A stretch of DNA of 46,886 nucleotides, taken from positions 1-46,886 of the IMG/VR virus record IMGVR_UViG_3300046505_000018; one strand, 5' to 3'. A model generated the notes under the pieces. It was not told where the DNA came from, did no database searches, and worked only from the letters and a program-made list of their open reading frames with translations. Shown piece after piece: positions 26,566-32,651 of the stretch. Origin of the DNA: a virus. The position numbers and the translations under genes were made by a program. Position 1 is the stretch's first letter, and the number at the start of each line of letters is the position of its first letter.

Positions 26566-26794
26566 CCTGCCATAGGACAGCGGTTATCTCTTTGGCGATC
26601 TGACAAACCCGTTTCTCGGTCCACCGCCAGTTGATTGCGTGGGCGACTTCGTGGATCAGCGTGTCGAGTCTCTGTTTCGGCGGTTGGTTCTTGGCAAGTT
26701 CGATGAGACGGCGGGACCAGGTGCATTCGCCAAGGTTATCGGTAAGGAGGGCCTCACGCACTGTCCAGGACTTACCTCTAATCTTGACCCGCAT
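26522..26794 (-). CDS. SprT-like zinc metalloprotease-type protein
   Basis: A 90-residue protein with LIHEVAHAINW, an HExxH zinc motif (about residues 47-51), in a helix following a basic region, and a strongly basic C-terminus (YRRKTRKKKIRG). The residues match small phage metallopeptidase-like proteins. No signal peptide. It is one of two HExxH proteins in the genome (the other is at 32644-33225). Target unknown; in a late operon it could process a virion protein. Confidence 0.7.
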   Translation of the reverse strand: MRVKIRGKSWTVREALLTDNLGECTWSRRLIELAKNQPPKQRLDTLIHEVAHAINWRWTEKRVCQIAKEITAVLWQDGYRRKTRKKKIRG

Positions 26795-26833
26795 ACGTTC
26801 TGTCCTCTCACCTTAGAACCGATGATGCCCATC

Positions 26834-28045
26834 TTATCCCCCGATCACTCGGGCCTGGCCCGTGCCCGAGGCATTCAGCGTGCCCTGTGCCGGAGGAACC
26901 CCAACGGGGGTGCCCGACCGAACATCACCAGCCGCAGGGAGGATCACCTGGCCCGTCAGACTGTTACTGGGACCGAAAGTGATGGTACTCAGCACACTGG
27001 TCGTAGCCGGCAGGACCACGTTTCCCGTCGATCCACTACTGGGACCGAAGGTGGTTCCGCTCAGGACGGTACTTGTTGATGGAAGAACCACATTTCCCGT
27101 GAGACCACTACTGGTTCCGAAGGTTACGCCGGAGACCACATCACTCACGCCCGGCAGGACCACCAGACCGGCCGACCCGCCGGTGTAGTTGTCATGTCCC
27201 GCCAGAACATAGTTGGCCGAAACGACCCCCGAGTAGAAGGGAAGGAGTGCCCCGGCTGAGTTACTGAACTGTAGGAGGACTCCGGCGGCAACCTTGAGAT
27301 AACCGGAGGTAGTGCCCGCAGGATAGCCCACCCCTGTTAGGTCGGTCCCGTTCAGAATTATGGTACATATCACGTCGGCCGCGGCCCCGAGGGCTCCGAA
27401 GACAGAACCACCTTTGGCGACCCCCACCGTGACTGTGCCGGCACTCGACCCGTACAGGGCGTATACCCCATGTGCCCCCACGGCACTTCCTCCGACAGCC
27501 CTGTCTACGGCGACCGTGCAGGAGGAGGTATTTACCGCCACACCAGCCACATTACCCACCGACCCACCCGTAACTGTTCCGTGGACGACGAACGATCCCC
27601 CATTACCTAAGACAACACCACTCGCCGTAGACCCCGCCGTCAGATTGCCCGTCAGGGTGAAGGAAACCTGGCCTCCCCAGTTGATGATCCCCCCCGATAA
27701 GGAGGATAGATTTCCGACTACACTCCAGGTTGTATCATCATTCGCTCCGGGGTAGATGACTCTATCCAGTCCCGCGACAATGTTGGTCGGTGTCCCCACA
27801 GTCCCGATGTTTACCGTGGTAATCCCATCTAGAATAACTATAGTTCCGTGGGCGGGAGTCGTCCCGTTCGAGGCACACCCAGATATGGACCCGCAGATGT
27901 AGGTGAACCCGTCAATCTCGTCGAGGGTGAAACTGTGACCGTTTAGGTAGATGTTGTCCGTCGTACCGGGGGGACTCCCCGGTGTCCCGTTCCCCGTTCC
28001 CAGGGTGGACCAGTAGCAGTTAGCCGTCAGGGTTATGTTGGCCAT
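26834..28045 (-). CDS. Repeat-rich tail spike / adhesin-like protein
   Basis: A 403-residue, serine/threonine/glycine/valine-rich protein predicted as beta-solenoid. The first 110 residues contain ITLTANCYWSTLGTGNG and NIYLNGHSFTLDEIDGFTYI. The C-terminal 100 residues are tandem units of about 21-23 residues with the pattern GNVVLPxTxxVLxxxTFGxS, also visible as repeated DNA at 26940-27140. This architecture is usual for phage tail spikes. It lies near the start of the late operon, away from the other fibre gene. Confidence 0.65.
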   Translation of the reverse strand: MANITLTANCYWSTLGTGNGTPGSPPGTTDNIYLNGHSFTLDEIDGFTYICGSISGCASNGTTPAHGTIVILDGITTVNIGTVGTPTNIVAGLDRVIYPGANDDTTWSVVGNLSSLSGGIINWGGQVSFTLTGNLTAGSTASGVVLGNGGSFVVHGTVTGGSVGNVAGVAVNTSSCTVAVDRAVGGSAVGAHGVYALYGSSAGTVTVGVAKGGSVFGALGAAADVICTIILNGTDLTGVGYPAGTTSGYLKVAAGVLLQFSNSAGALLPFYSGVVSANYVLAGHDNYTGGSAGLVVLPGVSDVVSGVTFGTSSGLTGNVVLPSTSTVLSGTTFGPSSGSTGNVVLPATTSVLSTITFGPSNSLTGQVILPAAGDVRSGTPVGVPPAQGTLNASGTGQARVIGG

Positions 28046-28068
28046 CGGAGTCCCTCTCTACTCAGGAC

Positions 28069-28272
28069 TCAGGGGGCGACCTGGGCACCAGACGCGGGGT
28101 TGGCTAACGCCTTACGTGCGTCGTCCAGACTCTTCGAGGAATCATCCAAGGCCGCGGTGTACTGGGAGGGCAGATTCCGGTCGGGAAACTGGGCCTCCAG
28201 AGAGGCAACCACCTTGGCGGCTTCGTTCTCGTCTGCTACTTCCAGGTCCAGTATGATTCTGACGGAGGGCAT
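28069..28272 (-). CDS. Small hypothetical virion-type protein
   Basis: A 67-residue protein starting MPSVRIILDLEVADENEAAK with a beta strand then helix, ending in an alanine-rich tail (DARKALANPASGAQVAP). Encoded between two structural-type genes in the same direction. No family recognised. Confidence 0.55.
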   Translation of the reverse strand: MPSVRIILDLEVADENEAAKVVASLEAQFPDRNLPSQYTAALDDSSKSLDDARKALANPASGAQVAP

Positions 28273-28289
28273 AGTTGGTCTCCAGATGG

Positions 28290-28670
28290 TTAAACTTTCG
28301 TGAGGTTCCCAGTGACGATCAGGTCCACGGCACCCGTGGCGGCAATCAGGGCCGCACCATACCCCTTGGGGCCAGTCACGGGCGTCTCGAAGTGATGGGC
28401 CAGGCCACCCTTGGCATCGGCGATGCCCTTGGCGATCCGCAGGCCGGCCCCATCGGCGATGGTTCCCGTAGCCAGGGAATAGAAGACCAGGTTGTAGGTG
28501 CCCCCGTCCGTGGAGATCAGGATGAGATCGGTGATGGTTAGGAACTCATCAGAGGTCTGGGTACGGGCCGTGGCTGTACCGGCGTCGTACAGCGTGACCG
28601 CGATACTCGTCGCCCCGCTCGCTCGGACTACCTCACCTTTGACTGGATCGCCTTGGGCCGAAAAGCTCAT
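28290..28670 (-). CDS. First gene of the late arm, small structural-type protein
   Basis: A 126-residue beta-rich protein (GEVVRASGATSIAVTLYDAG, FLTITDLILISTDGGTYNLV, ATGAVDLIVTGNLTKV). An AGGAG site precedes ATG 28670 on the minus strand, and a strong promoter lies 37-65 bases upstream. The fold type and composition resemble small capsid decoration or fibre-associated proteins. Function unknown. Confidence 0.6.
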   Translation of the reverse strand: MSFSAQGDPVKGEVVRASGATSIAVTLYDAGTATARTQTSDEFLTITDLILISTDGGTYNLVFYSLATGTIADGAGLRIAKGIADAKGGLAHHFETPVTGPKGYGAALIAATGAVDLIVTGNLTKV

Positions 28671-28706
28671 GTAGTGTCTCCTAAGGAGTTCAACTTCGAC
28701 TCACCC

Positions 28707-28735
28707 ATTATCCCGGAACCAGGAAGAAGGTGCAA
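28707..28735 (-). promoter_or_regulatory. Late-arm promoter (TTGCAC-17-GATAAT)
   Basis: Read on the minus strand: -35 TTGCAC (plus 28730-28735), 17-bp spacer, -10 GATAAT (plus 28707-28712, 5 of 6 consensus). It points into the whole structural block and lies beside the 31-bp direct repeats, which could bind a regulator. Confidence 0.65.
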
Positions 28736-28740
28736 CCACT

Positions 28741-28878
28741 AAAAGAATATTCGGATTCATATTTCCGTCCGCGTGTGGGGCCAGGACGAAAAGAATGTTC
28801 GGAAATGAATTTCATAAGCGTGTGATGGCCGCGAGCGTTTATTAATGTTCGGAAATGAATTTCATAAGCGTGTGGTCC
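28741..28878. repeat. Three direct repeats at about 50-bp spacing in the divergent control region
   Basis: A 31-bp unit at 28794-28824 is repeated perfectly at 28844-28874 (period exactly 50 bp). A diverged third copy begins at 28741, sharing AAAAGAAT, TTCGGA and the GCGTGTG end. Each perfect copy contains the dyad GAAATGAATTTC. No gene is supported here. Likely regulator or initiator binding sites between the two arms. Confidence 0.8.
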
Positions 28879-29052
28879 CTAATCAACTTCCCCGATCACG
28901 CATTCGAGATTCGGCATGTGCCACCGGGGGGTCTCAACCCTGACGCCTATCCTCTTAGTGTGCCATTGTCAAGAACTATTTTATTTTTCCCCTTGCATTT
29001 GCTTGCCTGTGTTGTATTGTTCCATTGGCAATTACGCCATAGGAGTAAAGCA
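28879..29052. other. Non-coding stretch between repeats and first plus gene
   Basis: AT-richer than the flanks, with no supported gene. A frame is open from ATG 28855 inside the third repeat, continuous with the gene at 29053, but it lacks a good ribosome site. No confident promoter was found, although one must exist here for the plus arm. Confidence 0.5.
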
Positions 29053-29208
29053 ATGAGATACGGGATACACCAAAGCGAGAATCACTGGTATTGGATGTTT
29101 GACGATACGTGGTCAAATATCCTGGCATGGTGCCTAGAATTGTGCCTCATAGGGGCGTTTATTTGCCACGGCCTAGTTGTTGCCCACTATCTTGGCTGGA
29201 TTAACTAG
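29053..29208 (+). CDS. Small membrane protein
   Basis: A 51-residue protein preceded by AGGAGTAAAGCA, a strong ribosome site. It is aromatic-rich at the N-terminus (HWYWMFDDTWSNILAW) with one membrane span (CLELCLIGAFICHGLVVAHYLG). The frame is open upstream to ATG 28855, which would add 66 residues including another hydrophobic segment; I prefer 29053 because of the ribosome site. Confidence 0.5.
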   Translation: MRYGIHQSENHWYWMFDDTWSNILAWCLELCLIGAFICHGLVVAHYLGWIN

Positions 29209-29228
29209 CCCTTATTAGGAGTAAAGCA

Positions 29229-29282
29229 ATGGACCAGTGGCTAACTGGGTATTGGGTTATGCTTCCCTTGTCAGGAGAATGA
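29229..29282 (+). CDS. 17-residue peptide
   Basis: ATG 29229 is preceded by AGGAGTAAAGCA, identical to the ribosome site before 29053. The peptide is MDQWLTGYWVMLPLSGE. The end of the frame contains the AGGAG of the next tiny frame. Could be a leader or coupling peptide rather than a functional protein. Confidence 0.4.
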   Translation: MDQWLTGYWVMLPLSGE

Positions 29283-29283
29283 A

Positions 29284-29340
29284 ATGCTAACATTGTGTGC
29301 CTTGTGTCTTTGGCTCCTTTTGAGAGGATCAGAACAATGA
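29284..29340 (+). CDS. 18-residue hydrophobic peptide
   Basis: ATG 29284 lies eight bases after AGGAG of the previous frame. The peptide MLTLCALCLWLLLRGSEQ is a short membrane-type helix. Its stop overlaps the next ATG as ATGA, so it may serve translational coupling to 29337-29663. Confidence 0.4.
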   Translation: MLTLCALCLWLLLRGSEQ

Positions 29341-29663
29341 ATATCAGGCTAATTATCCCGAATTGCAATCGTAACGTATCTCCCCTTGTCGCCTATAGGA
29401 AGAGAATCGCCGACATTGCGGGCGGATTCACCGCATGGCAAGCCACTGGCGGATGGATCGGCGGGAATGGTCTATGCGTCGAATTGGTTACTGTGTTCGA
29501 TTGCAGCGTAGCGGTATACTACGGCCAGTCGCGTAGAACATGCCTGAACGTGCCAAAGCCAATTCAACTGTTCCGTCAACTTGCCGCCGACATCGCCCGC
29601 GACCTGAATCAGGACTGTGTGTACCTGAGCATCGACGGCGTGGTCGAATACGTCAAGCGATAG
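29337..29663 (+). CDS. Hypothetical protein
   Basis: A 108-residue mixed alpha/beta protein. It starts MNIRLIIPNCNRNVSPLVAY and has a conserved-looking glycine- and tryptophan-rich core (GGFTAWQATGGWIGGNG) before VELVTVFDCSVAVYYG. GAGGATC upstream serves as ribosome site and a very strong terminator follows 20 bases after the stop. Not recognised. Confidence 0.6.
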   Translation: MNIRLIIPNCNRNVSPLVAYRKRIADIAGGFTAWQATGGWIGGNGLCVELVTVFDCSVAVYYGQSRRTCLNVPKPIQLFRQLAADIARDLNQDCVYLSIDGVVEYVKR

Positions 29664-29683
29664 GGATCGGGATCGGTCGAATG

Positions 29684-29715
29684 GAAGGCTGGCCTTTGGG
29701 CTGGCCTTCTTTTTT
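29684..29715 (+). terminator. Strong Rho-independent terminator
   Basis: GAAGGCTGGCC and GGCTGGCCTTC pair over 11 bp (two G-T wobbles) with a TTTG loop, followed by a run of six T. It ends the short first plus transcript (29053-29663) and isolates the AT-rich island beyond. Confidence 0.9.
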
Positions 29716-29796
29716 GTCTACTCGGATTCGCGGCGTCGATTTTGTGGCGTCGCGGGCGGTGTGCCAGTCAACACGGGGGGCAAGGATTCAAATGAC

Positions 29797-29828
29797 CATT
29801 TCAAACAAGCATTTGAAATGATTGTTTG
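29797..29828. repeat. Nested inverted repeats
   Basis: CATTTCAAA (29797-29805) and TTTGAAATG (29812-29820) are perfect 9-bp arms around CAAGCA. An overlapping pair CAAACAA (29802-29808) and TTGTTTG (29822-29828) permits an alternative fold. No T-run follows. Confidence 0.65.
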
Positions 29829-29970
29829 CTGTCGGGCACTAATTAGGTTAGAAGATTGTATTTTTGGTGTTTTTTCTAACATTTTTCTAACCTTTTTGGC
29901 TATATGGCCTTGCGGTCCATACGCTTGCGGCGTTAAAACCCAAAGTTAGACGATACTCTAACTTACTAGC

Positions 29971-29996
29971 GTGTGTGTGTGTGTGTGTGTGTGTGT
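29971..29996. repeat. (GT)13 dinucleotide run
   Basis: Thirteen GT units directly after the GTTAGA/TCTAAC pair and before an alternating pyrimidine/TA-rich segment. Such runs can adopt Z-DNA or slip; it may be length-variable. Confidence 0.9.
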
Positions 29997-30120
29997 TCTC
30001 TCTATATAGTTATTCTCTCTGTACTGTCTTAAGCTAGAACCAGTCTACTCTGTCTATATACTCTAATGGTATAGGGTTCAAAGACTTAGGAATTAAATGT
30101 TAGAAGGCTAGAAAATATCC

Positions 30121-30149
30121 TTGACATTTCTAACCTGTCATGGTACCGT
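30121..30149 (+). promoter_or_regulatory. Plus-arm promoter with embedded TCTAAC boxes
   Basis: Perfect -35 TTGACA (30121-30126), 17-bp spacer and a weaker -10 TACCGT (30144-30149). One TCTAAC is in the spacer and another begins at the last base of the -10, so a protein bound there would block the promoter. AGGAGA and ATG 30168 follow. Confidence 0.6.
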
Positions 30150-30167
30150 CTAACACAGGAGAAACAT

Positions 30168-30407
30168 ATGAAAAACTGCCCAAAATGTGAGAAGTGGTAT
30201 GAACTGGAGGAATACGGCACACAGACCTATTGCCGTACATGCTGGCGGGAATATGACGCAAGAAAGCGGAGAGAGAAAACTACCCGCCGCAAAGGAGACA
30301 CAGGAAGAAGGCAGTTAGAAGATAGCATAGCCTACATGCTGGAACAATACGGCCAGGACGCGGCCGATAAACTCCGGGCGAAGCTGGAAGCGGAGGGCCG
30401 TCTATGA
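30168..30407 (+). CDS. Small zinc-ribbon protein, first gene after the island
   Basis: A 79-residue protein: MKNCPKCEKWYELEEYGTQ with CPKC, then YCRTCWREYDARKRREKTTR giving the second cysteine pair (about residues 22 and 25), and a helical C-terminus. Four cysteines and a basic helix suggest a nucleic-acid-binding early protein, perhaps a regulator. Strong AGGAGA site seven to eight bases upstream. No exact family named. Confidence 0.65.
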   Translation: MKNCPKCEKWYELEEYGTQTYCRTCWREYDARKRREKTTRRKGDTGRRQLEDSIAYMLEQYGQDAADKLRAKLEAEGRL

Positions 30408-30577
30408 GACCCTGTGCTTGCATAGCCTGTGCCAAACCCATTCCGGCCGATGATGACGCCCGATGGTTGAAGTATTGCACCCCCTGTTGGAAAGTCTTTG
30501 CCCTATCCTGCCCTGTGTCGGCACAAAGATACTTCCGGGCCAAAAGGAAATTGGCCAAGGAGAAGGGCATATTGTAG
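30404..30577 (+). CDS. Small cysteine-rich protein
   Basis: A 57-residue protein in ATGA overlap with the zinc ribbon. CACIACAKP and YCTPCW supply four or more cysteines in two knuckles, and the C-terminus is basic (AQRYFRAKRKLAKEKGIL). Likely a second zinc-binding protein of the same operon. It ends 20 bases before the next ribosome site. Confidence 0.6.
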   Translation: MRPCACIACAKPIPADDDARWLKYCTPCWKVFALSCPVSAQRYFRAKRKLAKEKGIL

Positions 30578-30597
30578 GCTTTCACTGGAGGTGTGAC

Positions 30598-30657
30598 GTG
30601 GAAGAATATCGAAAATTGTTCTGGTTTTGTGTGGCCGCGTTCCTGATGATGATGTAG
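30598..30657 (+). CDS. 19-residue membrane peptide (GTG start)
   Basis: GTG 30598 is seven bases after GGAGG (30586-30590). The peptide MEEYRKLFWFCVAAFLMMM has a charged head and a hydrophobic tail. The good spacing to the ribosome site is the only support; a leader peptide is possible. Confidence 0.4.
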   Translation: MEEYRKLFWFCVAAFLMMM

Positions 30658-30677
30658 ACTTCTTTTGGAGGTGTAAT

Positions 30678-30863
30678 ATGGATGCTGTCAGTTTCATCAT
30701 GGCCTATGAACAAGGCGACTGTTCTAAGGAAGAAGTGATCGAAGGCTTTCAAGCCCTGATTGATAGCGGCCTTTGTTGGCAGCTACAGGGCAGTTACGGC
30801 CGCATGGCTACCCGTCTGATAGAGGCGGGCTACTGCCATGCCGCCAAGGTGGAGGGGGAGTAA
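30678..30863 (+). CDS. Widespread small phage protein
   Basis: A 61-residue protein (MDAVSFIMAYEQGDCSKEEV, ending in a segment with QLQGSYGRMATRLIEAG). This pattern of an IMAYE start followed by E(E/V)IIEGFQxLIDSG and LQGSYGR is common in many phages, recognised from memory, and has no established function. TTTGGAGG precedes the ATG. TAATG overlap with the next gene. Confidence 0.75.
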   Translation: MDAVSFIMAYEQGDCSKEEVIEGFQALIDSGLCWQLQGSYGRMATRLIEAGYCHAAKVEGE

Positions 30864-31240
30864 TGGCCTATATCTATTGTGCCAACTTGTGGTGCGACTC
30901 TTGCGGCAAGGCTATCATGGCTGACCTGGAAAAGGAGTTTACGCCAGAACAGTTGCAAGGCCGCCAGCAGTCAGGAGACTCCGATGACTGGCCGCAACAC
31001 TGTGGCGATCTTGGAGAATCTGATTCTCCTTCCCACTGTGGAGCAAATGAAGAATGTTTAGAGGCAGAAGTACTGCCCAGCGGCCGGAAGATAGGCTCCC
31101 TTCTTTCCACCGACCTGACTTACTATGGGGCCGATTATGTGGCTGATGCAATCAAAGAAGGCGGTGAGGTGGCGGAGTTCTGGCGGAAAGCCTTCTCAGA
31201 CTATCCCCAAGTTGCCGCCCAAGTGGAGGAAAAGACATGA
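30863..31240 (+). CDS. Hypothetical protein with N-terminal cysteine pair
   Basis: A 125-residue protein beginning MAYIYCANLWCDSCGKAIM, then an acidic serine-rich middle (SGDSDDWPQHCGDLGESDSP) and a C-terminal helix (VADAIKEGGEVAEFWRKAFS). Similar phage proteins carry CANLYCEDC-type starts and may bind zinc. Overlaps both neighbours (TAATG and ATGA). Confidence 0.6.
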   Translation: MAYIYCANLWCDSCGKAIMADLEKEFTPEQLQGRQQSGDSDDWPQHCGDLGESDSPSHCGANEECLEAEVLPSGRKIGSLLSTDLTYYGADYVADAIKEGGEVAEFWRKAFSDYPQVAAQVEEKT

Positions 31241-31419
31241 GGTTTCATCATCAAAGTGGCGACCCTTGGGGACGTGGATCGTATACTATCCCCGAATACG
31301 CCGTAGTCGGATCGTCCGATTGCGGCACCGCCCCGAGGCCCTGGGGATGGACTCCGAAGATAATTTCGGAAATTAGTTGCCTGGATCGGATTCATGGTGT
31401 ATGCTCCCTTTGTGCCTGA
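31237..31419 (+). CDS. Small hypothetical protein
   Basis: A 60-residue frame in ATGA overlap with the previous gene, rich in tryptophan, proline and cysteine (RFHHQSGDPWGRGSYTIPEY; ends DRIHGVCSLCA). The overlap supports reality; no family. A promoter-like sequence lies within its last third. Confidence 0.5.
   Translation: MRFHHQSGDPWGRGSYTIPEYAVVGSSDCGTAPRPWGWTPKIISEISCLDRIHGVCSLCA
31377..31405 (+). promoter_or_regulatory. Weak promoter candidate (TTGCCT-17-TATGCT)
   Basis: TTGCCT (31377-31382), 17-bp spacer, TATGCT (31400-31405). Its spacer shares the 12-mer CGGATTCATGGT with a similar site at 39602-39629. It would drive 31451-31588 and the following genes. Confidence 0.3.
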
Positions 31420-31450
31420 GACGTTTAAACCTTTTCCTGGAGGATCGGCA

Positions 31451-31588
31451 ATGAAGAAGTGGTCAAAGGATCGGTACGCGAAGGAACTGGCGGCGGTCAA
31501 GGCTAATGGCAAGTACGGGCTCAATCTGCCCAATCCGCACCCCAAGGGCGAACTGCTCAGGGGCGGCAAGCTGATCGACGCCCGGTAG
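31451..31588 (+). CDS. Small basic hypothetical protein
   Basis: A 45-residue protein with CTGGAGGATCGGCA as ribosome site. It is basic and short (MKKWSKDRYAKELAAVKANG, ends LRGGKLIDAR). A tRNA-like element begins six bases after the stop. No family. Confidence 0.5.
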   Translation: MKKWSKDRYAKELAAVKANGKYGLNLPNPHPKGELLRGGKLIDAR

Positions 31589-31593
31589 TACCT

Positions 31594-31663
31594 GGGCCTG
31601 GGAAGGCGGTTTTACTCCTTTACCGCCCGGCCCTAATCGCGGGTCCGACTCCCGTGAGGCCCT
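31594..31663 (+). tRNA. tRNA-like element (degenerate)
   Basis: GGGCCT (31594-31599) pairs with AGGCCC (31657-31662). A T-arm GCGGG-TCCGACT-CCCGT precedes the 3' strand. In between, AAGG/CCTT could be a D-stem, but a GGCGGT/ACCGCC hairpin competes with it and no normal anticodon arm can be drawn. About 70 bases, no encoded CCA. It sits between a stop codon and the TTTGGAG ribosome site of the next gene. Probably not a working tRNA. Confidence 0.4.
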
Positions 31664-31676
31664 TTGGAGATGTAAG

Positions 31677-31862
31677 ATGATTCAAAAGGCAAAGACAAAA
31701 CGTGAAAAGGCTTTGGTCCTGGCGGCAAGGTGTGCCCTGGCCGATCTGGAAAACTATCGGGATACCATCGGGGTTGACGAGAGGTGGCCCGATGACTACC
31801 CGGCTCAGGTGTCCATACGGGAGTTGGAAGCGGCCCTGGCTCTATGGGGAGGTGTCAAATGA
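31677..31862 (+). CDS. Small hypothetical helical protein
   Basis: A 61-residue protein with TTTGGAG seven bases before ATG. Helical and basic at the start (KAKTKREKALVLAARCALAD), acidic later (VDERWPDDYPAQVSIRELEA). Starts 14 bases after the tRNA-like element and overlaps the next gene by ATGA. No family. Confidence 0.55.
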   Translation: MIQKAKTKREKALVLAARCALADLENYRDTIGVDERWPDDYPAQVSIRELEAALALWGGVK

Positions 31863-32080
31863 CCAAGCTACTCAAGAACGTGTGGCGTGAAACCGGCCGC
31901 GTCTATGATCGGGGCCGATCTCTGATCGTGACCCTGGAGCCCGGCGACGTTATCGGCTTCCGGGCCAAAGGGACGCGGAAAACCTGGAAGACAACCTTGT
32001 ACTCCTGCTTTATCATGGCGGTCAAGGCCCGGGTGGAAGCGGACAAGGCGGCGAAGAAGGCCGCCCGGAGGTCGAGATGA
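31859..32080 (+). CDS. Small basic hypothetical protein
   Basis: A 73-residue protein in ATGA overlaps on both sides. A beta-rich first half (RSLIVTLEPGDVIGFRAKGT) and a helical, lysine/alanine-rich C-terminus (ARVEADKAAKKAARRSR). Such phage proteins are common but uncharacterised. Confidence 0.6.
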   Translation: MTKLLKNVWRETGRVYDRGRSLIVTLEPGDVIGFRAKGTRKTWKTTLYSCFIMAVKARVEADKAAKKAARRSR

Positions 32081-32301
32081 TCGGTGGACACAGAACAAAC
32101 GAGGTCGATACACTGGCCCGGCGTCTCTCGGATGCAGAGTCGTTCGCCCGAGATGCCTTCCAGAACATGATCTCGGACGCCAGCTTCTCGAACGCTGGCA
32201 CCTTTACCGCGTCGATGTGTACCTGGAGAAACGCCCACAACAAGGCTGCCGCCATAGCCGAGGAGTTAGCCCGGCTCAAGAACAGGATGGTCCCCGTATG
32301 A
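32077..32301 (+). CDS. Small hypothetical helical protein
   Basis: A 74-residue, largely helical protein (LARRLSDAESFARDAFQNMI, NAHNKAAAIAEELARLKNRM). ATGA overlaps with both neighbours indicate co-translation. No domain recognised. Confidence 0.6.
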   Translation: MIGGHRTNEVDTLARRLSDAESFARDAFQNMISDASFSNAGTFTASMCTWRNAHNKAAAIAEELARLKNRMVPV

Positions 32302-32651
32302 TGACCGCCAAAGACTTTGCCAAGTACGCCAAGGCCCTGCCCTCGCCGTTGAAGCCGCTGCCCCGTTACCTCTCCGAGGATGTGATCTTCCGCGTGTGGC
32401 GAGGCTCCACCGGCGGCGTGATTGCCCTGTGGCCCGCCGAGCATGACGGCTTCCAGCGTCGTAATATGTGCCGGTCGTTCGAGCATTTCGGCCAGCATGG
32501 TGCGGCCAACTATGGGGTCGTGATGGCCCGGACGCGGCCCGCCAAAGGAGCAGAACACCATGCCCTGCTGGCGGAACTGCGGCAGAGAGGCTACAGCCCC
32601 AACGTGATCCAGCGGGACACCGCTGCTCATCGGCGGCTACGCAATGGCTAA
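32298..32651 (+). CDS. Hypothetical protein
   Basis: A 117-residue protein starting MMTAKDFAKYAKALPSPLKP. The middle has a compact beta-type segment (VIFRVWRGSTGGVIALWPAE), and histidines and arginines increase toward the end. The pattern suggests a small folded cytoplasmic protein; family unknown. It overlaps the next gene by eight bases. Confidence 0.55.
   Translation: MMTAKDFAKYAKALPSPLKPLPRYLSEDVIFRVWRGSTGGVIALWPAEHDGFQRRNMCRSFEHFGQHGAANYGVVMARTRPAKGAEHHALLAELRQRGYSPNVIQRDTAAHRRLRNG

Larger units (their letters stand above)
29847..30154. repeat. Cluster of eight TCTAAC/GTTAGA boxes
   Basis: TCTAAC or its complement occurs at 29847, 29875, 29886, 29945, 29957, 30099, 30129 and 30149. Two form a facing pair (29945/29957), and the last two lie in the spacer and at the -10 end of the promoter at 30121. 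The pattern suggests a repressor or replication-initiator binding array. Confidence 0.7.
29716..30167. other. AT-rich gene-free control island
   Basis: About 450 bases without a credible gene, markedly AT-rich from 29840 on. It contains nested inverted repeats, eight TCTAAC boxes, a (GT)13 run and the plus-arm promoter, all listed separately. Candidate replication origin or main operator region. Confidence 0.7.

Noticed and set aside
28741-28878. Considered as a CRISPR array
   Set aside because: Only two perfect copies, about 19-base spacers and no cas genes; better explained as control sites.
28855-29052. N-terminal extension of the gene at 29053
   Set aside because: The ATG lies inside a direct repeat whose other copy gives only six residues, and no ribosome site precedes it. 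Kept as an alternative only.
29761-29949. Open frame in the AT-rich island
   Set aside because: No ribosome site, composition unlike neighbours, overlaps inverted repeats and TCTAAC boxes.
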